The notes beneath the pieces are model-generated. The model ran no database searches. It had not been told where the DNA came from and saw nothing but the letters and a program-made list of their open reading frames with translations. A stretch of DNA of 64,000 bases from contig JAHJHR010000017.1 of the NCBI GenBank assembly GCA_018823745.1, positions 434,001 to 498,000 on the forward strand, in the 5' to 3' direction. The translations under genes were made by a program, and so were the position numbers. Origin of the DNA: Alphaproteobacteria bacterium (GTDB taxonomy: Bacteria > Pseudomonadota > Alphaproteobacteria > Oceanibaculales > Oceanibaculaceae). Shown one piece after another: positions 8,491 to 17,039 of the stretch; the stretch's first letter is position 1; each line of letters begins with the position of its first letter.

Positions 8491-9306
8491 ATGCAGAAAT
8501 TCGACACCCTCGCCAAGCCGCCGCGGCTGACGGACCAGATCGCGCAGGTGCTCGCCCAGCGCATCGGGGAGGGTGAATTGCTGCCCGGTGAAAGGTTGCC
8601 GGCGGAAAAGGACATGGCGGAATCCTTCGGCGTCAGCCGATCCGTCGTCCGGGAAGCGGTGTCGATGCTGAAATATGACGGGCTGGTCGAAACCCGGCAA
8701 GGCAGCGGCGTGTTCGTCAGCAGCAATCCGAACACGCGCTCCTTCCGCATCGAATCCGGGCTGCTGGATGGCGCTGCCGATCTGCGCGCGGTGTTCGAAC
8801 TGCGCAGCATCGTCGAATCCGCTGCTGCCGGACTGGCGGCAGAACGGCGCGCGCCCGAGGACATCGCCGTCCTGCGCGGCCATCTGGAAGCGATGGCGAC
8901 GGATATTGCCGCCGGGCGCGAGGGCGTGGATGCGGACACCGCCTTCCATACCGCCATCGCGCGCGCCGCCGACAATGCCTATCTGCTGCGCTTCGCCGAA
9001 TTCCTCGGCGGCGCGTTGCGCGAGGCAATTGGAGCCGCACGCCGCAATTCGGCGCAGTTTCCCGGATATCCCGATGCCGTGCAGGCAGAGCACCGCCTGA
9101 TCTTCGACGGCATCGCCGCCGGCGATCCTGAAGCCGCAGAGGCCGCCATGCGACAGCATGTTCAGGCGGCCATGACCCGGTTGGGTCTGACGACAAAAAA
9201 AGCAAATCCGGAGGAAATCAATGACAACCGCACTCGACGAGGCGCCCGCGATTCCAGGCCCCGACCGGTCGCCAAGGCGCCCGGCCCTGGCCCTGCCGCC
9301 GCTTAG
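8491..9306 (+). CDS. GntR/FadR-family transcriptional regulator (FCD domain)
   Basis: A DNA-binding regulator with an N-terminal winged helix (residues 11-75; [21 protein letters not shown] is the helix-turn-helix) and a C-terminal FCD ligand domain. The metal/ligand-site motifs are [17 protein letters not shown] near residue 149 and a late EHRLIFDGI and MRQHV. The frame runs to 271 residues. The last 30 or so are Pro/Arg-rich and overlap the amidohydrolase start at 9221 in another frame. The domain itself ends before that overlap. No ribosome binding site is evident before the ATG. It heads the operon with the amidohydrolase and dctPQM and probably senses the transported or degraded acid. 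Confidence 0.9.
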   Translation: MQKFDTLAKPPRLTDQIAQVLAQRIGEGELLPGERLPAEKDMAESFGVSRSVVREAVSMLKYDGLVETRQGSGVFVSSNPNTRSFRIESGLLDGAADLRAVFELRSIVESAAAGLAAERRAPEDIAVLRGHLEAMATDIAAGREGVDADTAFHTAIARAADNAYLLRFAEFLGGALREAIGAARRNSAQFPGYPDAVQAEHRLIFDGIAAGDPEAAEAAMRQHVQAAMTRLGLTTKKANPEEINDNRTRRGARDSRPRPVAKAPGPGPAAA

Positions 9307-10108
9307 CTGCGACACCCACGCCCACGTCTTTGGGCCGGCCAAGGCCTACCCCTATTCCACCCCGCGCAGCTACACCCCGCCGGATTCGCCGCTGGCGGAA
9401 TATCTGGTGATGCACGACACGCTGGGAATCCAGCGCGGCGTGCTGGTGCAGCCCAGCGTCTATGGCACCGACAATACGGCGATGATGGATGCGCTGCGCG
9501 CCCATCCCGACCGGCTGCGCGGCGTTGCCGTGGTTGATCTGGATGTCAGCCAGAAGGAGCTGGAGGCGCTGCATGCGGACGGCGTGCGGGGCCTGCGCAT
9601 CAATGTTCTGTTCAAGGGCGGCGTGCCGATCTCTTCGGCGCGCGGGCTGGCGGAGCGCATCGCGCCGCTGGGCTGGCATCTGCAATTCCTGATCGATGTC
9701 AGCAACCATCCTGAGCTCGACACGGAGATGGCCGATTTCCCCTGCCCGGTGGTGATCGACCATATGGGCCATTGTGCCGTCGCCAAGGCCCCGCAGGATG
9801 CCGGCTTCAACGCCCTGCTGCGGCTGCTGGATGGCGGCAATTGCTGGGTGAAGCTGTCCGGTCCTTACCGGACCACCGCCCGTGACGCCGTCCCCTTCGA
9901 AGATGTCACGCCGATTGCCCGCATGCTGGCGGAACGCCGGCCCGACCGCATGGTCTGGGGCACCGACTGGCCGCATCCGTCGATCCGGCCGGCCATGCCG
10001 AATGACGGCGATCTGGTCGACATGTTGGCCGAGTGGGTGCCCGATGCCGAAACCCGCCGGCGAATCCTGGTCGACAACCCCGCACAGCTCTACGATTTCC
10101 CGCGATAA
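9221..10108 (+). CDS. Amidohydrolase family protein, 2-pyrone-4,6-dicarboxylate lactonase-like
   Basis: A 295-residue TIM-barrel hydrolase of the amidohydrolase_2 family. Metal and active-site motifs are DTHAHVFG near residue 32, VVIDHMGHC near residue 177 and WGTDWPHP near residue 243, as in LigI-type lactonases. The ATG at 9221 has an excellent GGAGGAAATCA site, so the 86-base overlap with the upstream regulator frame is probably real. It lies between an FCD regulator and a TRAP transporter. A job in opening or hydrolysing the imported carboxylate or lactone is therefore likely. The exact substrate is not readable. Confidence 0.87.
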   Translation: MTTALDEAPAIPGPDRSPRRPALALPPLSCDTHAHVFGPAKAYPYSTPRSYTPPDSPLAEYLVMHDTLGIQRGVLVQPSVYGTDNTAMMDALRAHPDRLRGVAVVDLDVSQKELEALHADGVRGLRINVLFKGGVPISSARGLAERIAPLGWHLQFLIDVSNHPELDTEMADFPCPVVIDHMGHCAVAKAPQDAGFNALLRLLDGGNCWVKLSGPYRTTARDAVPFEDVTPIARMLAERRPDRMVWGTDWPHPSIRPAMPNDGDLVDMLAEWVPDAETRRRILVDNPAQLYDFPR

Positions 10109-10161
10109 GGCCCCTGAAGGGCCACCGCATCAACCCCAAGAAACCTATAGGGAACACCACC

Positions 10162-11166
10162 ATGACGACACGACGCACAAGCCTGAAAATCCTGTCCCTC
10201 AGCGCCGCGATGCTGGCCGTTGCCGGCTTCATCGCCGCCCCGGCCGCCGCCCAGACCGTGATCAAGCTGGGCTGGACCACCAGCGATGGCGCTCAGGACC
10301 CCTATGCCATCGGCGCCCGCGCCTTCAAGGAAGAGGTCGAGAAGCGCGCCGCCGGCAAGATCGAGGTGCAGCTTTACCCGAACCGCCAGCTGGGCGATGA
10401 GAAGGACATGCTGGAAGGCATGCGCTTCGGCACTATCGATGCCGGCATCATCACCAATGCTGTGGTCGCCAATATCGAGCCCTCCTTCCAGCTGAACGAC
10501 CTGCCCTTCCTGTATTCCAGCGAGGGCCAGGCGCAGAAGCTGCTGGATGGCGAGATCGGCGGGGCACTGTCGAAGAAGCTGGCCGCCAAGGGCGTCATCG
10601 TCCTCGGCTACATGGAAGGCGGCTTCCGCCACATGATCAACAACCGTAAGCCGGTGGTGAATCCGGATGATGTCAGCGGCGTGAAGTATCGCGTGATGCA
10701 GAACCCGGTCTTCATCGACATGTTCTCCTCGCTGGGTGGCAGCGCCGTGCCGATGGCCTGGGGCGAGACCTTCACCGCCGTGCAGCAGGGTACCATCGAC
10801 GGGCTGGAAATCCCGGTGGCGGTGATCAGCGCCAACAAGTACAACGAAGTCACCAAATACCTGTCGCTGACCAACCACACCTACTCGGCCATCGAGTTGC
10901 TGATGTCGAAGCGCAGCTTCGACAAGCTGCCGGCCGATCTGCAGACCGCCGTCCGTGAAGCCGCCAAGGCCGCAACCGCGACGCAGCGCACTGCCAGCGC
11001 CGCCAATGTGCAGACCCTTCTGGCCGATCTGGAAAAGAAGGGCATGCAGGTCAACAAGATCAGCAACCCGGCCGCCTTCCGCAGCAGCGTGAAGCCGGTC
11101 TACGACAAGTTCCGCTCCTCCATCGGCGCCGATCTGACCGACGCCGCGCTGAAGGCGGTTCAGTAA
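10162..11166 (+). CDS. dctP: TRAP transporter substrate-binding protein DctP
   Basis: A periplasmic solute receptor of 334 residues. The ATG at 10162 begins a Sec signal peptide (MTTRRTSLKIL, then a hydrophobic run, cleavage near AAAQT at residues 29-31). The open frame upstream to 10033 is the end of the amidohydrolase region in another frame. The DctP-family body includes LGWTTSDGAQDPYAIGA, QLYPNRQLGDEKDM near residue 76, and the conserved Arg region GVKYRVMQNPVF near residue 178, which binds a carboxylate in the family. It is followed by a terminator-like hairpin, then dctQ and dctM. This arrangement would give more receptor than permease. Confidence 0.93.
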   Translation: MTTRRTSLKILSLSAAMLAVAGFIAAPAAAQTVIKLGWTTSDGAQDPYAIGARAFKEEVEKRAAGKIEVQLYPNRQLGDEKDMLEGMRFGTIDAGIITNAVVANIEPSFQLNDLPFLYSSEGQAQKLLDGEIGGALSKKLAAKGVIVLGYMEGGFRHMINNRKPVVNPDDVSGVKYRVMQNPVFIDMFSSLGGSAVPMAWGETFTAVQQGTIDGLEIPVAVISANKYNEVTKYLSLTNHTYSAIELLMSKRSFDKLPADLQTAVREAAKAATATQRTASAANVQTLLADLEKKGMQVNKISNPAAFRSSVKPVYDKFRSSIGADLTDAALKAVQ

Positions 11167-11177
11167 GCATCCCTGCT

Positions 11178-11213
11178 CCGGTGCGCCCGGCTTCGGCCGG
11201 CGCACCGGTTTTT
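11178..11213 (+). terminator. Terminator-like hairpin between dctP and dctQ (attenuator)
   Basis: CCGGTGCGC pairs with GCGCACCGG (9 base pairs). A further CGGC/GCCG stem with a TTCG loop and one bulged C sits inside it, and TTTTT follows at 11209-11213. It sits 11 bases after the dctP stop and 25 bases before the dctQ start, within one operon. Partial termination here would lower dctQM relative to dctP. Confidence 0.75.
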
Positions 11214-11237
11214 CATCGATTGCGGAAGGAAACCGGC

Positions 11238-11777
11238 ATGTCGGACTCGTCCGTCCTGTCAGAAACGCCAAAAAAGGGGCCGCTGCACTGGCTCGACCGG
11301 CTGAGCGGCAGTGTTGGCCTGATATCGGGCTATGTGGCCGTCATCATGACGCTGGTCATGCTGGCCGTGCTCACTCTGCAGGTCGTCACCCGCTATTTCT
11401 TCGGCGTGGCGCTGAGCTGGAGCGAGGAGCTGGCGCTGCTGCTGTTTACCTGGGTCGTGCTGCTGACCGGCAGCCTGGGCGTGCGCGAGGGCTTCCATGT
11501 CCGCCTGACGCTGCTGCAGGATGCGCTGCCGGCAACAGCCGCGCTCTGGGTGGGCCGGCTGATCGACGCCGCCATTCTGGTATTCGGCATCATGCTGGCG
11601 ATTGCCGGCAACAGCTATGTTACCGAGACCATCGGCCAGACATCGGCCGCCATCGCCTATCCGATCGAGGCGCTGCATCTGGCTGCCCCGGTCTGCGGCG
11701 CGCTGATTGCGCTGCATGCCTTTACCCGCATTCTCATTCCCATCCCGCCGCGCGCGCCGGTTCCGGAGATCGCCTGA
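11238..11777 (+). CDS. dctQ: TRAP transporter small permease DctQ
   Basis: A 179-residue inner-membrane protein with four hydrophobic segments (about residues 24-50, 58-78, 96-116 and 136-160). It contains the DctQ hallmark RYFFGVALSWSEELALLLFTWVVLL split across helices 1-2. The ATG at 11238 has GGAAGGAAACC before it. It couples the receptor to the large permease. It ends one base before the dctM start. Length and topology are normal for the family. Confidence 0.92.
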   Translation: MSDSSVLSETPKKGPLHWLDRLSGSVGLISGYVAVIMTLVMLAVLTLQVVTRYFFGVALSWSEELALLLFTWVVLLTGSLGVREGFHVRLTLLQDALPATAALWVGRLIDAAILVFGIMLAIAGNSYVTETIGQTSAAIAYPIEALHLAAPVCGALIALHAFTRILIPIPPRAPVPEIA

Positions 11778-11778
11778 C

Positions 11779-13056
11779 ATGTCCGCTGCCGCCTGGATAC
11801 TGAGCGCCGGTTTCGCCGGCATGCTGGTGATCGGCATGCCCTTCGCCTTTGCCCTGGGCCTGGCCACGCTGGCCGCGCTGATCGTGTCGGATATCGACAC
11901 CATCGCCATGGCCCAGAAAATGATTTCCGGCTCGCAATCCTTCAGCCTGCTGGCGATTCCGTTCTTCGTGCTGGCCGGCGATCTGATGACCGCCGGCGGG
12001 CTGTCGCGCCGGCTGGTTGCCTTCGCCAATACGCTGGTGCGCCATGTCACCGGCGGGCTGGGCATGGTGGCGGTGATCGCCGCCGTGTTCTTCGCCGCGA
12101 TTTCCGGCTCCGCCCCGGCGACCACGGCCGCCATCGGCGCCATCATGATCCCGGAGATGGAGCGCCGCGGCTATGACCGGGCCTTCGCAACAGCGCTGGC
12201 GATTTCCGCCGGCATCATCGGGCCGCTGATCCCGCCCTCCATCCCCTTCGTGATCTGGGGCGTGATTGCCGAGCAATCCATCGCCCGGCTGTTCCTATCC
12301 GGCGTGATTCCCGGCTTCCTGCTGGCCGTGGGGCTGATGGCGATCTGCTGGATCTATGCCCGCCGCCACAAGATCGACCGCGAGAGCCGGGCCAGCCTGC
12401 GCGAGATCCTGGCCACGGCCTGGGATAGCAAATGGGCGCTGGGCGGCCCCTTCATCATTCTGGGCGGCATCTATGGCGGCATCTTCACCCCGACCGAGGC
12501 GGCTGTCGTCGGCGCGTTCTACGCGCTGGTTGTCGGGCTGCTGGTGCACCGGGAATTCTCCTTGCGCGAATTGCCGGCGATCACCCTGTCGGCGCTGCGC
12601 ACCACCGCCATCGTCATGTTCATCATCACTGCCGCCGCCGGTTTCGGCTGGCTGGTCGCCTTCGAGCAATTGCCGCCGAAGATCGCCGGGCTGCTGACCA
12701 GCGTGTCGGATGAATCCTGGGTCGTGCTGATGGTCATCAACGCCCTGCTGCTGGGCATCGGCGCGGTGATGGACAATGTCGCGGCCATGGTCATCCTGGG
12801 CGGCGTGCTGGTCAATACCGGTAACCAGCTCGGCCTTGACCCGATCCATCTCGGCGCCATCGTCACCACCAATCTGACCATCGGCATGGCGACACCGCCC
12901 TTCGGCTATGCGCTGTTCGTCGGCGCGGCGGTCAGCGGGCTGAGTGTCGGCCGCATATCCAAGGCGCTATGGCCGATGCTGCTGCTGATGGGGCTGGTGC
13001 TGCTGGCCGTCACCTATATCCCGATGGTCAGCCTGGCCCTGCAGAGCCTGCTGTAG
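11779..13056 (+). CDS. dctM: TRAP transporter large permease DctM
   Basis: A 425-residue DctM-family inner-membrane permease, the ion-coupled channel subunit. The ATG at 11779 was chosen one base after the dctQ stop; the longer frame overlaps dctQ. There are many hydrophobic helices. Family motifs include MPFAFALGLA near residue 19, LLAIPFFVLAGDLM near residue 57, the FFAAISGSAPATTAAIG loop near residue 106, and LIPPSIPFVIWG near residue 152. It is the last gene of the regulator-hydrolase-dctPQM operon and converges on the GGDEF gene 16 bases on. No strong terminator is seen between them. Confidence 0.93.
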   Translation: MSAAAWILSAGFAGMLVIGMPFAFALGLATLAALIVSDIDTIAMAQKMISGSQSFSLLAIPFFVLAGDLMTAGGLSRRLVAFANTLVRHVTGGLGMVAVIAAVFFAAISGSAPATTAAIGAIMIPEMERRGYDRAFATALAISAGIIGPLIPPSIPFVIWGVIAEQSIARLFLSGVIPGFLLAVGLMAICWIYARRHKIDRESRASLREILATAWDSKWALGGPFIILGGIYGGIFTPTEAAVVGAFYALVVGLLVHREFSLRELPAITLSALRTTAIVMFIITAAAGFGWLVAFEQLPPKIAGLLTSVSDESWVVLMVINALLLGIGAVMDNVAAMVILGGVLVNTGNQLGLDPIHLGAIVTTNLTIGMATPPFGYALFVGAAVSGLSVGRISKALWPMLLLMGLVLLAVTYIPMVSLALQSLL

Positions 13057-13072
13057 GCCCGGAACTGATGGT

Positions 13073-14170
13073 TCAGGCGACAGCGACGCTGCGCGGATTT
13101 TTCAGGCGGGTGTTGAGGTCGGCGCGGAACACTTCGAAGGTGTTCCGCCCGGCTGCCTTTGCGGCGTAGAGCGCCATATCGGCGCGGCGCAGCAGTTCAG
13201 AGGGCGTCGAGGCATCGAACAGCGAGATGCCGACAGACGCCCCCAGCTTCAGCGCGGCGCCAAACTGGTCGAGCGGCGCGCTGACAACCCCGATGATGTC
13301 GCCCGCCAGGCGCGCGGCGACATCTTCCATGTGGTGCGCGCTCGACAGGATGGCAAATTCATCGCCGCCGATCCGGGCCACGATATCCGCCTGGCCGCAG
13401 ACATTCTTCAGGCGCCGTGCCACCTGCTTCAGGCATTCATCCCCGGCGGCATGGCCGAAGGTGTCGTTCACCTTCTTGAACCCGTCGAGATCGACCAGCA
13501 ACAGGGCGCAGGGTTGTCCGGTTTCGACATGGCGCCGCTTGGTCTCCAGAAGCCTCGCCTGAAACTGCGTCCGGTTTGCCAGGCCGGTCAGCACGTCGAA
13601 TTCCGCCAGATAGCGTGTCCGGTCGGCCAGGATCTTTTCTTCCGTGATGTCCTGCTTCATGCCGAAGATCCGCACGGCCACGCCGTTCTCGCTCTCGACG
13701 GTGGCGGTGATGCGCATCCAGCGGCGATTGCCCTTCGCCGTGATGATCTGTGCATCCAGAGTGAAGCCCGTGCCCTCCTCGATCGCTTTGCTGCGCCTTT
13801 CGTGCAGTTCTTCCAGCGAACCGGGCGTGTAGAACTCCAGCGTGCGGCCCCGGTCGAGGGCCGATCCGCGCGGCAGCTCGAAGATGTCGTAGACCATATC
13901 CGTCCAGGTCAGATGCTCGCCGGCGAGGTTGCATTCCCAGACCCCGATCCGGGCCGCGGCCGAGGATCGTTCGAAAATCTTGCGGCTATGGGCCAGCAAA
14001 GTCCCCTGATCCTGGATCAGTGCCGCCTGTTCCGCGATCTGCGCCCGCAACCCGGCAATGACGGCGGCATCGCGGCGCCTCAGCACCGCCAGTCGTCGCG
14101 CGTTTCGCAGGGTCAGCTCATTCTTGCGCATGGTGGCGATCAACTGCCTTCTTCGGTGGCGTATCGCCAT
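13073..14170 (-). CDS. PAS-GGDEF diguanylate cyclase
   Basis: A predicted cytosolic cyclic-di-GMP synthase of 365 residues. It has an N-terminal basic/coiled-coil stretch (about 1-65), a PAS/PAC domain (about 70-190; ARIGVWECNLAGEHLTWTD and WMRITATVESENGV) and a GGDEF domain (about 195-355). The active-site motif is intact as RIGGDEFAIL near residue 283. The inhibitory RxxD site expected a few residues earlier reads GQAD, so product inhibition through that site is unlikely. The start may instead be the ATG at 14131 (MRKNELTL). It stands alone, convergent with dctM. Confidence 0.9.
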   Translation of the reverse strand: MAIRHRRRQLIATMRKNELTLRNARRLAVLRRRDAAVIAGLRAQIAEQAALIQDQGTLLAHSRKIFERSSAAARIGVWECNLAGEHLTWTDMVYDIFELPRGSALDRGRTLEFYTPGSLEELHERRSKAIEEGTGFTLDAQIITAKGNRRWMRITATVESENGVAVRIFGMKQDITEEKILADRTRYLAEFDVLTGLANRTQFQARLLETKRRHVETGQPCALLLVDLDGFKKVNDTFGHAAGDECLKQVARRLKNVCGQADIVARIGGDEFAILSSAHHMEDVAARLAGDIIGVVSAPLDQFGAALKLGASVGISLFDASTPSELLRRADMALYAAKAAGRNTFEVFRADLNTRLKNPRSVAVA

Positions 14171-14341
14171 ACTGGCGTGGAAGGGTTAACACTTCCTGAC
14201 CAATCTGTTTCTGTCGGGACCAGCCTACCATCCGATGGACCGCATCGGTAGACAGGAGCGACCCGGCCAGGCGAAAAATCGAAGCCTGTGACCTGTTTCG
14301 ATTTCGCTCGAAATCAAGCCCCGGAAAATTGCAGCGTTTCG

Positions 14342-14974
14342 TTACGGTATATCTTCCGGGTTGCGGCCCGGCCGCGCCTTATAGGAGGGCAGCGTCCAGC
14401 CATAGGCCAGCGCGCCGCTGCGGATGCCCAGCGCAATGAGAAAACCCACCGCCGAGGCCAGCGGCAGCGTCAGCCCCGCCCCCGCCGCCAAGACATAGCT
14501 GAGCGCCCCGGCCATCGCGGCGGAGATATAGACCTCCTTGCGCATCAGCACGGAGGGCTCGCCGGCCAGCACATCGCGGAAGATGCCCCCCAGCGTGCCG
14601 GTCATCATCCCCATCACCACCGCGACCGTGGGCGAGCCGGTCACCAGCAACCCCTTATAGGCGCCGAACACGCCATAGGCCGCCAGCGCCACGGCATCCA
14701 GCCAGAGCAGCAGCCGATAGCGCGATTCCAGCAGATGCGCCGTGAAATACACGCCCGCCGCCGTCACCGCGCAGATCAGGATATACAGCGGCTGCACCAC
14801 CCAGAACACCGGCACGCCCAGAACCAGATCCCGCACCGTCCCGCCGCCCATGCCGGTAATGGTCGCCAGAAACAGGAAGCCGATAATATCCAGCTCCTTC
14901 CGTGACGCCGACAGCGCCCCGGTCGCGGCAAAAAGAGCGACGCCGAGAAGATCGAAGACGATAGCGCTGTTCAT
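14342..14974 (-). CDS. TRIC cation-channel family (UPF0126) membrane protein
   Basis: A 210-residue inner-membrane protein with seven hydrophobic segments arranged as two homologous halves. Each half carries the family's GxxGGxxRD signature: GMGGGTVRDLVLG near residue 42 and GTLGGIFRDVLAG near residue 128. Bacterial members of this family (formerly UPF0126, YicG/YadS-like) have been shown to be trimeric potassium or glycine-linked channels; the ion here is not predictable. It is preceded by the response regulator at 14988, 13 bases away on the same strand, but the two differ in base composition and may not be a functional unit. Confidence 0.88.
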   Translation of the reverse strand: MNSAIVFDLLGVALFAATGALSASRKELDIIGFLFLATITGMGGGTVRDLVLGVPVFWVVQPLYILICAVTAAGVYFTAHLLESRYRLLLWLDAVALAAYGVFGAYKGLLVTGSPTVAVVMGMMTGTLGGIFRDVLAGEPSVLMRKEVYISAAMAGALSYVLAAGAGLTLPLASAVGFLIALGIRSGALAYGWTLPSYKARPGRNPEDIP

Positions 14975-14987
14975 AGGGCTGTTTCAT

Positions 14988-15392
14988 TCAGACAGGAGGA
15001 GTTGGTTCTTCTGTAAATGCGGCAGCGGCCCCCAGGCTCGCTCGCAACTCGTCGAGCCTAAACGGCTTTCGAAGAATCGTCGCTCGCAAATGACCTCGGG
15101 CTTCTGCAAGCTTCTGGCTTGCCTCCATGTAAATGGAGTTACCGCCCGACACGATGATAATCGCTGCGGTGCATTCGACGTCATCTAGCCAGCGAAGAAG
15201 CTCGATGCCGTCCATATCAGGCATGATTACGTCCAATGTAATTACGTCGGGCTTCAAGCGGGCGTAAGCTTTCATAAAGCCCATCCCACTCGTCAGAGCT
15301 TCCACCTCGAAGCCAAGGTCTGATGCTACCTGTTGGATGATTTTCAGCATCGCGGCGTTGTCATCGACTGCAAGAAGTCTTTTGCTCGGCAT
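14988..15392 (-). CDS. Single-domain response regulator
   Basis: A 134-residue CheY-like receiver. The acidic pair is in LLAVDDNAAM near residue 9, the phosphoacceptor Asp in VITLDVIMPDMDG near residue 54, a Ser in place of Thr in IIVSGGN near residue 82, and the conserved Lys in ILRKPFRLDE near residue 106. It has no output domain. It is divergent from the histidine kinase at 15582 with about 170 AT-rich bases between them. The gene and its two kinase neighbours use more A/T than the flanking core genes. They probably form one phosphorelay acquired together. Confidence 0.9.
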   Translation of the reverse strand: MPSKRLLAVDDNAAMLKIIQQVASDLGFEVEALTSGMGFMKAYARLKPDVITLDVIMPDMDGIELLRWLDDVECTAAIIIVSGGNSIYMEASQKLAEARGHLRATILRKPFRLDELRASLGAAAAFTEEPTPPV

Positions 15393-15581
15393 TCATTGCC
15401 TCCCAGAACGGAGGTAAGATTCAAGATACAATCTATTCCTATATCTACATGGGCGATCAGTACGTGTTATATTACCACCACACGCCACGAGACAACTAAC
15501 CGAAACGCGCACACTCGAATTACATAGATTCTTATTCGGCGCGCCAAGTAATAAGCCCGCTGTATGGCAGGAATAATGATC

Positions 15582-17036
15582 ATGACTCAGGCGCAACATT
15601 TTCCTGATGAGCAGGAACGAGAACGCGTAGAAAAAGCACTCCAAAAGAGTGAAGCGCGTTTTCGTTTGGTCGTCGAAGCCGCTCCGAACGCAATGGTCAT
15701 GATCGACCCAGACGGTAAGATTGAAATGGTGAACGCTCAGGCAGAGCGTGTGTTTGGATACGGTCGCGATGAGTTGCTGGGGCACCCAGTGGAGATGCTG
15801 GTTCCAGAGAGATTTCGTCATCAGCACCCGGGTTTACGCAAAGCGTTCTTTGCTGATCCTCAATCACGTCCTATGGGCGCCGGGCGTGAACTCTATGGTC
15901 TCCGCAAGGATGGTACGGAATTTCCGGTGGAGATCGGCCTGAATCCGATAGAGACCGATGAAGGGACAATGGTCCTGTCGGCCATCGTCGATATTTCAAC
16001 TCGGAAGCGGTTGGAGGATCGCTTCAAGCGCCTCGTTGAATTCGCACCGAACGCCATGGTGATGATCAATGCCACGGGCAGGATCGAGATGGTAAATGCG
16101 CAGGCAGAGCGGGTCTTCGGTTACGCTCGATCCGAGCTTCTCGGACAGTCGATTGAGATGCTCGTGCCGGAGCGGTTTCGTGAGCACCATCCCGGCCTGC
16201 GGGGCACCTTCTTTTCCGATCCGAAATCGCGGCCCATGGGCGTTGGTCGGGACCTGTATGGACTGCGCAAGGACGGCACGGAGTTCCCGGTAGAGATTGG
16301 ACTGAATCCAATTGAAACCGAAGAAGGCACGATGGTCCTGTCGGCCATCGTCGACATATCCGATCGTAAGCAGAAGGAGGCGCACATCCAAAGTGCGCTA
16401 CGAGAAAAGGATGTTCTCCTTGGTGAAATTCATCACCGCGTAAAGAACAACCTGCAGATCGTACACAGCCTCCTCGATCTACAGTCAGGTATTATTCTTG
16501 ATTCTGTCGCCCTAGACATGCTTCAGGATAGTAAAAACCGGATCAGATCGATGGCGCTGATCCACCAGACACTCTACCAATCCAGAGATTTCTCCGGTGT
16601 GGACTTCGGCACATTTCTGGATTCTTTGCTTCCCCATTTGGTGGGATCCTATAGCGCCAATCCGTCTATCATAACGATGAATACAAATGCAGATGAAGTA
16701 CAGTTGCCTATCAATGCGGCAATTCCGTGCGGATTAATAGTTAATGAACTGATATCAAATGCGATAAAGCATGCCTTTCCAAATGGAAAACCTGGCGAAA
16801 TCAGTGTTGACCTTCGGCGTACGGGAGAAATTGATGATCTAGGCGAGTGGATTGTTCTCTCTGTGACTGACAATGGCGTTGGCATGTCAGAAGAGATCAA
16901 TTTGGAAGAGTCTGAAACGCTCGGGCTTCAGTTGGTTTCTCTTTTAACCGATCAGCTGCACGGCACGATGGAAATCCAGCGAAACTCCCCAACCAGATTC
17001 ACGATCAAGTTTCCGGTCCCCAACAGGAGTGGATGA
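15582..17036 (+). CDS. PAS-PAS-HisKA_2 sensor histidine kinase
   Basis: A soluble sensor kinase of about 484 residues. Two PAS/PAC domains (about residues 20-135 and 145-260) are near duplicates of each other, sharing blocks such as IEMVNAQAERVFGY and LYGLRKDGTEFPVEIGLNP. They are followed by a HisKA_2 H-box (EIHHRVKNNLQIVHSLLDLQSG, near 283) and an ATPase domain with N-box VNELISNAIKHAF near 390. Of the in-frame ATGs at 15564, 15576 and 15582, the last was chosen because AGGA lies about 9 bases before it. This kinase type is common in alphaproteobacterial blue-light and stress signalling. The ligand or chromophore is unknown. The hybrid kinase follows after 3 bases. Confidence 0.9.
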   Translation: MTQAQHFPDEQERERVEKALQKSEARFRLVVEAAPNAMVMIDPDGKIEMVNAQAERVFGYGRDELLGHPVEMLVPERFRHQHPGLRKAFFADPQSRPMGAGRELYGLRKDGTEFPVEIGLNPIETDEGTMVLSAIVDISTRKRLEDRFKRLVEFAPNAMVMINATGRIEMVNAQAERVFGYARSELLGQSIEMLVPERFREHHPGLRGTFFSDPKSRPMGVGRDLYGLRKDGTEFPVEIGLNPIETEEGTMVLSAIVDISDRKQKEAHIQSALREKDVLLGEIHHRVKNNLQIVHSLLDLQSGIILDSVALDMLQDSKNRIRSMALIHQTLYQSRDFSGVDFGTFLDSLLPHLVGSYSANPSIITMNTNADEVQLPINAAIPCGLIVNELISNAIKHAFPNGKPGEISVDLRRTGEIDDLGEWIVLSVTDNGVGMSEEINLEESETLGLQLVSLLTDQLHGTMEIQRNSPTRFTIKFPVPNRSG

Positions 17037-17039
17037 GAT

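Noticed and set aside
8352-8975. N-terminal extension of the chemoreceptor to an ATG at 8975
   Set aside because: It runs antisense through the FCD regulator. The GTG at 8351 begins a proper membrane helix and has a ribosome binding site.
14300-14315. GATTTCG-CT-CGAAATC dyad between the GGDEF and TRIC-like genes
   Set aside because: A neat 7-base dyad, but no T-tract, no promoter context and no repeat elsewhere seen, so I did not assign a role.
15393-15581. General-stress (EcfG-type) promoter between the receiver and HisKA_2 kinase genes
   Set aside because: I looked for GGAAC-N16/17-GTT because HisKA_2 kinases often belong to that regulon; no convincing match is present.
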